Assembly: GCF_033095805.1 (NCBI RefSeq)
Contig: NZ_CP109901.1
Span: 3,407,766 to 3,471,765 of the forward strand
Direction: 5' to 3'
Length of the DNA: 64,000 nucleotides
From: Serratia sp. UGAL515B_01
Lineage (GTDB): Bacteria > Pseudomonadota > Gammaproteobacteria > Enterobacterales > Enterobacteriaceae
Both the position numbers and the translations under genes were made by a program. Shown here piece after piece: positions 1 to 6,613 of the stretch; positions within the stretch are counted from its first letter, which is position 1; each line of letters begins with the position of its first letter. Below the pieces are notes generated by a model. That model was not told the DNA's origin. It was given only the letters and a program-made list of their open reading frames with translations, and ran no database searches.

Positions 1-692
1 GCAACATATTGCTTCCTGCCAATCACCAGGCCACTGGTTGGCCCTTCGATCGCCTTAGCACCGCTGTAGATCACCAGGTCGGCCCCCATCTGGTAATAAC
101 ACATCAGATCTTCTTCAGCGGCAGCATCGACAATGAGCGGTAAATTATGCTTGTGCGCCACTTCTGCCGCCTGCTCTACGGAGAGAATGCTTTTCTGCAC
201 ACAATGGTGAGATTTCACATACAACACGGCGGCAGTTTGCGGTGTGATGCAGGCTTCGATCTGCTCAGGTGAGCATTCGTTGGCGTATCCCGCCTCCACG
301 ACCTTGCCACCGCCAAGGGCCACCATAGTGTCAACGGGTGCGCCGTAGTTGACGTTATGCCCACGCGGCAAAACGATTTCACGTGGTTCATTGACCGGTG
401 CAGAATGCAGGTTGACCAGCAGATTGGCATTATCTTTGACGATCACCGCCGCTACCGATTGGGCAATGCCGGCAGAAGCACAGGAAACGACTACCGCATC
501 CTCAACATTCAATAGACTGGCAATATAGGCCCCGGTCTTGTTGACCAGATCCTTGATTTCGAAATAATGATTCAGGCCGTCATCCACGGCATCGATCACC
601 TGCTGGCGTGGCGTAGAGACGCCCAAAATGGTCATGCGACCAGAAGTATTGATAACCTGCTTTAAGTTATATTTCTCATAGACTGAAGACAT
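1..692 (-). CDS. DgaE-like PLP-dependent ammonia lyase (partial, C-terminus beyond window)
   Basis: About 230 N-terminal residues are present; the gene runs off the left edge. The start ATG (692-690) reads MSSVYEKYNLKQVINTSGRM, and it overlaps the stop of the upstream amidohydrolase gene by 17 nt, which suggests translational coupling. The fold is that of the selenocysteine-synthase-like, type I PLP enzymes. The segment VIYSGAKAIEGP near residue 213 carries the expected Schiff-base lysine, and VDAAAEED just before it supplies the PLP-ring aspartate. In Salmonella, DgaE deaminates D-glucosaminate-6-phosphate to 2-keto-3-deoxygluconate-6-phosphate. Here there is no adjacent PTS permease, so the true substrate may be a related amino-sugar acid. 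The KDGP aldolase that usually follows would lie outside the window. Family assignment is firm; substrate is inferred. Confidence 0.88.
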   Translation of the reverse strand, partial: MSSVYEKYNLKQVINTSGRMTILGVSTPRQQVIDAVDDGLNHYFEIKDLVNKTGAYIASLLNVEDAVVVSCASAGIAQSVAAVIVKDNANLLVNLHSAPVNEPREIVLPRGHNVNYGAPVDTMVALGGGKVVEAGYANECSPEQIEACITPQTAAVLYVKSHHCVQKSILSVEQAAEVAHKHNLPLIVDAAAEEDLMCYYQMGADLVIYSGAKAIEGPTSGLVIGRKQYV

Positions 693-1815
693 GAGTGGCT
701 TTTCCTTCATCGGTTAATAGGACTTCCCCTGCGACAACGGCAGCCAACGGCACCAGCCGCTGCTCACTGTTGACCGATTCCCCTTCAGAATCGGCAAACA
801 CCAATGGCCCTTTACGAAGCTCAAAAATGGTCAAGTCAGCATCAAAACCAGGCTTCAATTGCCCTTTGGTCGTCAGGCGTAATGCCGAGGCGGCATTCTC
901 CGTGACACAACTAATCACCTGCGGCAGAGAGAGGCCAATGGTGAGGAATTTGGACATCACCGCAGCCAGGCTATGCACCGGGCCTGACATGCGGTTACGG
1001 CAGTAGATATCGGAACTGATGGTATGTGGGAAAATCCCCAGCGCAATCGCCTGCCGCGCAACATCAAAACTAAAACTGGCAGTACCGTGGCCCACATCAA
1101 GAAGAACGCCACGTTTCAGGGCTCGCTGAATTGACTCACGCAGCGTACCGGAAGGGGTCAGAATACGGTTCGGTTTGCCGTTATAGCAATGGGTAATGAT
1201 ATCACCTTGGGTCAGCAGATCGGCAATTTCGTCCAGATCCGGTGGATTATTACCAATATGCATCATCAAAGGCAGTTGCTGATTTTCCTGTTGGATCTCT
1301 TTCGCCAGTACCAGAGGTTTGGTGCCATTCTGGCCCACCACGCTGCTGCTCATTCGGGCCTTAATCCCAATGATAAAACCGGGCTTCCCGTCGATGGCTC
1401 TCTTGACCGCCTGTTTATTGATATCGCTCAGATCGGCCAGCTCATTTTGTCGCAACAGGCCAATACGCGAGATATTCAGGAAGGCAAAAACGTTGGTCTT
1501 GGCACTGCGCGTTAAGATGTAGAACTCATCAATATCATCGGTGCCCGTGCTGCCAGCATCCACAACCGAGGTCACGCCGCTGGCAACACCGACAAGATCC
1601 GGCTCATCGTGATAAATAGGTGAGGAGGGATAACAGTGTACATGAGCATCGATCCAACCGGCACTCAAGCAGCAGTTACCTGCCAGGTCCAGCTGTCTGC
1701 GAGTGCTTGCCTCGGCAGGCAGTTGACCTACCTTGGCGATTTTACCCGCCTTAATTGCCACATCGATCAGGCTGTCATCCACCATTCTGGCGCGCCGGAT
1801 GATTAGGTCATACAT
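676..1815 (-). CDS. Amidohydrolase/deacetylase family metallohydrolase (EF_0837/AHA_3915-type)
   Basis: A 379-residue TIM-barrel amidohydrolase of the dihydroorotase/adenine-deaminase superfamily. Visible metal-site elements are DAHVHCYPS near residue 56 (HxH), a likely carboxylated lysine in IGIKARMS, later histidines in MMHIGNN and ITHCYNG, and the aspartate in HTISSDIYCRN. The C-terminal beta-sandwich portion ends in GFDADLTIFEL, typical of the superfamily. The start is supported by AGGAG about 9 nt upstream. It sits between the DUF4310 gene and the DgaE-like gene, so it probably removes an acyl or amide group from the imported substrate before deamination. From memory this is a recognised family that travels with DgaE-like enzymes; its reaction is not established. 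Confidence 0.88.
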   Translation of the reverse strand: MYDLIIRRARMVDDSLIDVAIKAGKIAKVGQLPAEASTRRQLDLAGNCCLSAGWIDAHVHCYPSSPIYHDEPDLVGVASGVTSVVDAGSTGTDDIDEFYILTRSAKTNVFAFLNISRIGLLRQNELADLSDINKQAVKRAIDGKPGFIIGIKARMSSSVVGQNGTKPLVLAKEIQQENQQLPLMMHIGNNPPDLDEIADLLTQGDIITHCYNGKPNRILTPSGTLRESIQRALKRGVLLDVGHGTASFSFDVARQAIALGIFPHTISSDIYCRNRMSGPVHSLAAVMSKFLTIGLSLPQVISCVTENAASALRLTTKGQLKPGFDADLTIFELRKGPLVFADSEGESVNSEQRLVPLAAVVAGEVLLTDEGKATHVFSL

Positions 1816-1831
1816 ACTTCACGACTCCTAT

Positions 1832-1860
1832 TAGCCCCTAGGGAAACCTCCCGGGGGCTA
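1832..1860 (-). other. Intra-operon hairpin before the amidohydrolase gene
   Basis: A GC-rich inverted repeat (TAGCCCC pairing with GGGGCTA, with further GGG/CCC pairing inside) lies in the 53-bp gap between the DUF4310 stop and the amidohydrolase start, ending just before the AGGAG ribosome binding site. There is no U-tract, so it is more likely an RNA processing or stabilising element, or a translation control, than a terminator. Confidence 0.5.
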
Positions 1861-1868
1861 AATCTTTA

Positions 1869-2522
1869 TTAAGAAATAGCTACCGGGAAAATAGCCCCAA
1901 GTATCATTGCACCCAGGATCGCACCACCGGTGATCGGCTTGCCCCAGATATAAAATAGCAGCGCCCCCAGCAGAGAACCCACGCCGATAGGAATCGAGGC
2001 GGCCATCGCTGACAGGATAATCAGTGGCCCTAGGAAACGCCCTGAGGAGTTACCCGCCCCCATCATCACATCCGCACCATAGGTTGAGTTGCTCTGGTTG
2101 ATGGTGAATTTACGCGCCAGGATAATCAGATAGCCAATCGCAAGGCCAATCACTAAACCAGTGAGCAACGATACAGCAAAGTTAGCCACCGGGAACACAA
2201 CACCTGCACCGAGTAACATTGCCGGGATCCCAAGACCGACCCCTGTCTGGATCGCACCACCGATGTCCAGGATACCGACCAAAGAACCTTCGATGATACG
2301 GGCAAACAGAAAACTGGCACCGAATGCCGCCACTGCCCCGTAAACACCGGTGTCCATCCCAGCTCGCAGCATAGAAACGAAGGCAACTTCGTTAAATGCA
2401 CCGATACCATACAGGTAATACATATGTGTCCCGGCGAATACACCGGATGAAAGCAGACCAACAAAAATCGGGAACGACCAGTCTGCATACCAGAAGCCTT
2501 TTTGGGTTTGTGTTTCCATCAT
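1869..2522 (-). CDS. DUF4310 family membrane protein
   Basis: A 217-residue hydrophobic protein with about five or six predicted membrane segments, beginning METQTQKGFWYADWSFPIFV and ending GAMILGAIFPVAIS. Glycine-rich helices (GAMILGA, GLVIGLAIGYLII, IPIGVGSLLGALLFYIWG) give a channel or permease appearance. It matches what I remember of DUF4310 (EF_0833/AHA_3914 type), a family that occurs almost only in operons with DUF4311, DUF4312, the SFCGS protein and a DgaE-like enzyme. It starts 9 bp after the DUF4311 stop. It is probably one half of a two-protein membrane transporter; no function is proven. Confidence 0.85.
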   Translation of the reverse strand: MMETQTQKGFWYADWSFPIFVGLLSSGVFAGTHMYYLYGIGAFNEVAFVSMLRAGMDTGVYGAVAAFGASFLFARIIEGSLVGILDIGGAIQTGVGLGIPAMLLGAGVVFPVANFAVSLLTGLVIGLAIGYLIILARKFTINQSNSTYGADVMMGAGNSSGRFLGPLIILSAMAASIPIGVGSLLGALLFYIWGKPITGGAILGAMILGAIFPVAIS

Positions 2523-2530
2523 TCAGCTCC

Positions 2531-3307
2531 TTATTTACCGCTCAGGGTGTTATGCAGGGCATCCAACCAGCCGGGAACGCCCAGCGTGAAGGACTCAAGA
2601 AGTTTCATATCAAAGCCACGGAAGAAGCCGCTCAGCACGAACAACAGCACAATGGCCGCCATCATGATCTTGGTGACTTTATTCCAACCGCTTTCCTCAA
2701 CACCTTTACCTATGAGGATACCCAGCACCAGCCCCGGAACGGCGTTGCCCATAATCAATTGCGCCAGGCCACCAAAAATAGTTCCCCAAAAACCGGAGCG
2801 TTTCCCTGCTTCTATCGCCGCAAGCCAGAAGATGACCGGCATCACGGTGTTTACCAACAGGTTAGCCGCCGGCACCAACACTTTGATCGCCGTCACCTGC
2901 AGTGCGGCAGGAACGGCAGAAGCGGTGGTATTCAGGAAAGCGACAACAAACATGCCGATAATGCCGCAAGCGATAGCCATTTTTTTCGGATTGTGCAGCG
3001 TTTCAGCCAGGTTGCGGTTTTTGATCATCAGAGCCGCAGCGCCCCAGTTGGGGATAATGCGATGGTCCACATCCTGAGTGAAAGCACCGGCCGCCACGGA
3101 GGATGCCCAGGCGTTGAAGAAGAAGCCCAGCCCGAATGAGAAATGAGAAGCGGGATCGCCTTCGCAAGAATTCAGCTCCCCCAACGTACGGAAAGCCCCC
3201 ATCCCCTGTATCGTCGGGGCATGAAACATACGTGCGGCCCCGGCCCCCACGCCAATACCAACCAACCCACCGATAATAATCGACTTAAATAAGATGATTA
3301 AAAACAT
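2531..3307 (-). CDS. DUF4311 domain-containing membrane protein
   Basis: A 258-residue polytopic membrane protein. The start chosen is MFLIILFKSIIIGG (ATG at 3307), which has AGAGGG about 8 nt upstream; an alternative ATG at 3340 would add 11 non-hydrophobic residues. It has six or more hydrophobic segments. Soluble-facing motifs include FRTLGELNSCEGDPASHFSFG and FTQDVDHRIIPNWGAA, whose polar conserved look suggests a substrate pocket. It is encoded directly upstream of DUF4310. By context the two form a predicted membrane complex replacing the PTS permease of classical D-glucosaminate operons. Family from memory: EF_0832/AHA_3913. Function unknown. Confidence 0.85.
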   Translation of the reverse strand: MFLIILFKSIIIGGLVGIGVGAGAARMFHAPTIQGMGAFRTLGELNSCEGDPASHFSFGLGFFFNAWASSVAAGAFTQDVDHRIIPNWGAAALMIKNRNLAETLHNPKKMAIACGIIGMFVVAFLNTTASAVPAALQVTAIKVLVPAANLLVNTVMPVIFWLAAIEAGKRSGFWGTIFGGLAQLIMGNAVPGLVLGILIGKGVEESGWNKVTKIMMAAIVLLFVLSGFFRGFDMKLLESFTLGVPGWLDALHNTLSGK

Positions 3308-3387
3308 CAGTACATCCCTCTTATACCCTGTCGATTTCAAGTTACAGCGAATAACGCTGTGACTTAAAGGCGATGGGGATAACGTTT

Positions 3388-3684
3388 TTATTGCGTGGCG
3401 AAAACCACCTTCCCTATATTGATGATCGTCACGTTGACAGTTATTTCCAAAGAGACGACATAGCTTTTTCTTTCACGTGGTAGAAAGAAGAAGATAAATT
3501 TTTCTTTGGTGATTTTCTCTTCTGCTTTTAATATTTTCACGTCCTGAGGTTCAATGCGCAGCAGAATATTAGCGGTGGATTTTAAAACCGTGCCCTGCAC
3601 GTTCGCCAATGCGCTCGCAAAAGCCTTTGCTTTACTGTCACCGTTACCTTCCACCTTTACCGATGTCGTGTAATGTTCTTTCAT
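3388..3684 (-). CDS. DUF4312 family protein
   Basis: A small soluble protein of 98 residues beginning MKEHYTTSVKVEGNGDSKAKAF. The first half looks alpha/beta with a small-molecule-domain flavour; the second half has the stretch FIFFFLPRERKSYVV and a beta-rich end. Its start overlaps the stop of the SFCGS gene by one base (TAATG), indicating strict co-translation. Matches the DUF4312 (EF_0831/AHA_3912) family. It probably partners the SFCGS protein in the cytoplasm. No catalytic motif is recognisable. Confidence 0.83.
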   Translation of the reverse strand: MKEHYTTSVKVEGNGDSKAKAFASALANVQGTVLKSTANILLRIEPQDVKILKAEEKITKEKFIFFFLPRERKSYVVSLEITVNVTIINIGKVVFATQ

Positions 3685-4049
3685 TAAGGGTTACCGTGTT
3701 TTTTGATATAGGCTTCAACCAGGCGTTGGCCTAACTCCTCTTTATCCATAAAACCAAAGCCTAATACGTTATAACCTTCATTAATTGCCGTAACGCCCTC
3801 TTCAATAGAACGCATACCATATTTAGCTTTATAACCATATTTGGTCTGTGCGGTAATTGCACCAGCCCCCCCACTGCCACAAAATGAAATACCGAGCTGC
3901 GCGTTTTCCGTTTTCATCACATCGCCCAGCTTCATATCAGCAGCCATACCCGGAATAACTATCGCCTTGCCACCAGCACTTTCAATACCTTGGCCGACTT
4001 TCTGGCCTTTACCCAAACGATCGCCGATCACAACAGTAATTTGTCCCAT
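3684..4049 (-). CDS. Glycine-rich SFCGS family protein
   Basis: A soluble 121-residue protein named for its motif SFCGSGGAGAITAQ (residues 55-68). The single cysteine, C57, sits at the end of a strand in a glycine-rich loop. The preceding half (MGQITVVIGDRLGKGQKV, then a GGKAIVIPGMAADMK strand-loop) suggests a small Rossmann-like alpha/beta fold. The position of C57 is reminiscent of the phosphorylatable cysteine of PTS EIIB proteins, but I see no sequence homology, so that is only a hypothesis. Second gene of the operon, 36 bp after the PRD gene and overlapping DUF4312. Confidence 0.84.
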   Translation of the reverse strand: MGQITVVIGDRLGKGQKVGQGIESAGGKAIVIPGMAADMKLGDVMKTENAQLGISFCGSGGAGAITAQTKYGYKAKYGMRSIEEGVTAINEGYNVLGFGFMDKEELGQRLVEAYIKKHGNP

Positions 4050-4085
4050 GGTGTTTTCTCCTGATTATATTTGCGTTACGCAATA

Positions 4086-4433
4086 CTATTGATGGTTATC
4101 TTTAGCCACTTCAAAATGAACAGAAAGCAGGTAAGCCTCTTCAATGGGAAGCGTAGGCAGTTTATTTATCACTTGCTTTGCCAGTTGCATGGATTCAGCC
4201 GATATTTCGTCGAACAGCGACTTATCCACTTCAGGTAACGCTTCACCAGTTATCGAACGCAATACCATAGCGCGAATATGTGATTCCAACATTTGTTGTT
4301 GAACAGCATTAGTGTAAATATTTCTTGCATTCAACATTACGGTAATATCTTCCAGCACCTGTTCAGTTTTGACTGTCTCCTCACCAATATCAGCCTGTTC
4401 ATCTTTATTTAACGAAATCGTTCCTTCATTCAC
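4086..4433 (-). CDS. Stand-alone PRD domain protein (EF_0829/AHA_3910-type)
   Basis: A 115-residue protein consisting of essentially one PTS-regulation domain. Two conserved histidines are visible, in ESHIRAMVLR (about residue 51) and YLLSVHFEVAK near the C-terminus, matching the phosphorylatable histidines of PRDs in BglG/LicT/MtlR regulators. There is no RNA-binding CAT domain, HTH or EII domain attached. It is the first gene of the operon, with an AGAGG site upstream. It probably senses PTS phosphorylation state and either titrates or activates another component. That is odd because no PTS permease is encoded with it. Confidence 0.8.
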   Translation of the reverse strand: MNEGTISLNKDEQADIGEETVKTEQVLEDITVMLNARNIYTNAVQQQMLESHIRAMVLRSITGEALPEVDKSLFDEISAESMQLAKQVINKLPTLPIEEAYLLSVHFEVAKDNHQ

Positions 4434-4852
4434 TTTTCAGTCACCTCTGGATCTGGGCATGTCTCTGTTAACAGTAAAGTACGCCATATTCTTTCTTTGA
4501 ATAATTCAGGTGGCAAACACCGCTGACACAAGACAAATTAAAGTATGCCGAGTATCTTTTTAACCGCTTTCTTTGATGCCTTTACCCTAACCTTTAAGGC
4601 ATTTCTTGTGTAGACCGTTTTTTTCCAGTTCAAACTGGAAATTCAGTGACGGCAAGGGATCTGTTTCGCAAAACTGATATAAGCCAAGACGCTTGTCGAA
4701 CCTATCGGTCAACAGATGAGGTAATCGGCTGTATCTCTTAATTTTCTATGGTAGCGCGCAGATCATCAAGATCGTGAGAAGAACATGGCGGTAAATGATA
4801 ACGCAGAGACAGAGATCTTGGGCCAAGCCTAGAAGGGCTGGGGTCATGAGCC
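4434..4852. other. Leader/promoter region of the PRD-SFCGS operon
   Basis: A 419-bp gene-free stretch upstream of the PRD gene. It holds two perfect or near-perfect palindromes: CTGTTAACAG at 4465-4474, 32 bp before the start codon, and TTTCCAGTT/AACTGGAAA at 4622-4641. I could not find a convincing sigma-54 site here, although dga operons of Salmonella use sigma-54. Confidence 0.4.
4622..4641. promoter_or_regulatory. Palindrome, candidate operator
   Basis: TTTCCAGTTCAAACTGGAAA has two 9-bp arms around a two-base centre. It lies about 190 bp upstream of the PRD operon. The arms are followed by no U-tract in either direction except genomic T residues on the left, so an operator is more likely than a terminator. 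Confidence 0.35.
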
Positions 4853-5121
4853 TAGGCTGTGTCCCTTAACTGTCCGTGGTGCCACCGCAGCCCCAAAAGC
4901 CCATTATCAAGGCGGAGGGTGAAGGGCAGAGCGGCCTTCCGTTCAAGCCCGACAACACGGAGAATGGGCTTTTGGGGCGCGGCCCTACAGGCTGACGCCA
5001 TTGGCGTGCATTGCTGCGTTGTTCGCCGCTTATTGGGGCCACCCAACCTCGCGGCTCACGCCTTGCTCTGCGCGCAAATGACCACCAGCGGCACTCGCGT
5101 ACAGTTAAGGGACACAGCCTA
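4853..5121. mobile_element. MITE family 1, complete reference copy
   Basis: A 269-bp non-coding element bounded by perfect 21-bp terminal inverted repeats (4853-4873 and 5101-5121; inner part GGCTGTGTCCCTTAACTG). A TA dinucleotide lies at each outer end, compatible with a TA target duplication, though TA could equally be part of the repeat. The interior is GC-rich with nested inverted repeats, for example CCCCAAAAGCCCATT pairing with AATGGGCTTTTGGGG. Frames read through it on both strands but show no protein family. Related sequences recur through the window. Confidence 0.85.
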
Positions 5122-5214
5122 GATTACCGTGTTGTTTGCGCATAAAGGACACGGCATCGTTCCCGATCTCGACTAGTACCTATCACAACAAAATCGATTT
5201 TTCACTTGCAAACC

Positions 5215-5230
5215 TACCTTCTGATAGGTA
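5215..5230. promoter_or_regulatory. Predicted TetR operator upstream of the RclC-like gene
   Basis: TACCTTCTGATAGGTA. It matches 15 of 16 positions with the reverse complement of the palindrome at 6372-6387 upstream of the tetR-type gene. Half-sites TACCTATCA also occur at 5178-5186 and around 5503. Confidence 0.6.
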
Positions 5231-5338
5231 AGTTTAAAGCAAAACGATTAACCACAGGACAAAGGAAGGATGCATGGCATCGTTGGGCTTTATCGCAGAG
5301 ATCACTCTGGAAACGTAAGGATGTAGTATGTGTGCACG

Positions 5339-5458
5339 CCATACTTCAAGTTGTTTGGATATTGACAGCGCTTTGTCACTCCAGCCACACAGTGGGCAAT
5401 GCTCCTGGGGTTTCCAGTACCTATCGCCTACAAACAACTCGAATTATTTTGTGTATTT
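5339..5458. repeat. YPAL/ERIC-like palindromic repeat
   Basis: Imperfect palindrome with outer arms ACTTCAAGTTGTTTGGA and CAAACAACTCGAATTATT. The same arms and a related core recur at 23873-24000 and 37509-37629. Confidence 0.6.
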
Positions 5459-5547
5459 TTAGCATTATTAAACTCAAAAAAATCAGCAAAAAAATAGGCT
5501 TATACCTATCAATATTTAATTGAATTAATTACTTCAGGTAAAATTTA

Positions 5548-6039
5548 ATGCACATTAAAAAAAATAATTTCCGTTTAATTGTGGCCGAGAGAAATGCCAA
5601 CTCATTTAATTCCATCGTGCTTCTTCGATGGGCTCTTATTGTCGTTTTCGTCTGGTTTGGAGGAATGAAGTTCACTCATTACGAGGCCTTAGGCATAGCA
5701 CCATTTATTGAAAACAGCATATTTATTGGGTGGTTACATACATTTTTTGGCATTCAAGGTGCAAGTTATGTCATAGGCATATTAGAACTTCTCACAGCAG
5801 CTTCTCTTATTATCGGCTCTTTTAGTCCCATTTTTTCCGCATTAGGGGGCATTATGTCCTCGATGACTTACTTAATTACTATTACATTTTTCTTTAGCAC
5901 TCCGGGCGTTGCAGAAGAGACCGCAGGCGGGTTTCCTGCAATATCCGCTATGCCTGGACAATTCCTTCTTAAAGATATTGTTTTACTCGCTGCATCATTA
6001 TGCATCCTTAAAGCCTCAATAACGACTTCAGATAATTAA
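5548..6039 (+). CDS. DUF417 (YkgB/RclC-like) inner-membrane protein
   Basis: A 163-residue membrane protein with about four transmembrane segments. Recognisable family signatures are FVWFGGMKFTHYEALGIAPFI near the N-terminus, the middle GILELLTAASLIIGSF and the C-terminal GQFLLKDIVLLAASL. E. coli RclC, a member of this family, is induced by and protects against reactive chlorine species. Here the gene stands alone, AT-rich relative to the backbone, preceded by AGGTAAAATTT and followed by repeats. The shared operator with the TetR gene downstream suggests co-regulation. Function in this organism is inferred from the family. Confidence 0.8.
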   Translation: MHIKKNNFRLIVAERNANSFNSIVLLRWALIVVFVWFGGMKFTHYEALGIAPFIENSIFIGWLHTFFGIQGASYVIGILELLTAASLIIGSFSPIFSALGGIMSSMTYLITITFFFSTPGVAEETAGGFPAISAMPGQFLLKDIVLLAASLCILKASITTSDN

Positions 6040-6050
6040 ACGCAATACTA

Positions 6051-6210
6051 AATAGCTGCATGTAATGGTGCTACAGGTGGGGATGAGGCAGGTTAGTTGA
6101 GTGCATGGATGTACGATACGAGCCACTAGGGAGGGTTTACAGCGTGTCGGTGTTCCTCATCATTCCCACCTGCCAGAAGCGTGATGTGTAGCGGTATTAA
6201 GCACACCAAT
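6051..6210 (+). repeat. Family 2 fold-back repeat, copy A
   Basis: About 160 bp starting near TAATGGTGCTACAGGTGGGG and ending GCGGTATTAAGCACACC. The outer parts pair with each other (CAGGTGGG with CCCACCTG), giving a long imperfect hairpin. It is clearly related to 16414-16545 and, reversed, to 20044-20210. No coding potential. Confidence 0.7.
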
Positions 6211-6304
6211 TTAGGCCGTTTACCTTAGCTGCGTTCAAATCTGCTCCCAGCTCATTGGCAACTTGGTGGCCGCTCACATGCAACTTGAAGTAACTTGGGT
6301 ATAG
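6211..6304. repeat. YPAL-like repeat fragment
   Basis: Contains TGCGTTCAAATCTGCTC, also found near 8007, and ends GCAACTTGAAGTAACTTGGG, the outer arm typical of the other YPAL-like copies. Its left arm is missing or diverged. Confidence 0.5.
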
Positions 6305-6371
6305 TTACACACGGGGTGCGCTTCAGAAATGGGGCTATCTCAATAACCTGATAAATCCACTCTTGCACCAT

Positions 6372-6387
6372 TACCTATCAGTAGGTA
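6372..6387. promoter_or_regulatory. Predicted TetR operator (autoregulatory)
   Basis: TACCTATCAGTAGGTA, a perfect 6+4+6 palindrome about 240 bp upstream of the TetR-type gene. Its near-identical partner at 5215-5230 precedes the RclC-like gene. Confidence 0.6.
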
Positions 6388-6613
6388 AAGTTCATTGACA
6401 TAGCGGAATATACAGCTCTAGTACGTTCTTTCGATGAAAACTGAGTCGTACTGCTGCTCAACGAATAGGCCAAGTTAAGCACTCACACCGCGATAACTCG
6501 AAGGACAACGATTACATCAGCAAATGGCTGAGACAGTCGTGTACTCACCATATATGTTGATGGTGTGCACAACTTCAGCACAACTAACAATATGAAATTA
6601 CTGAGGTACCCCG

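Noticed and set aside
4434..4560. Sigma-54 promoter for the PRD operon
   Set aside because: I looked for the GG-N10-GC pattern on the coding strand; partial matches (TGTCAGCGGTGTTTGC) have wrong spacing.
4852..5122. Long open frames on both strands in the reference MITE
   Set aside because: They arise because the GC-rich palindromic element lacks stops. They show no domain, poor ribosome binding sites, and are broken in the other copies.
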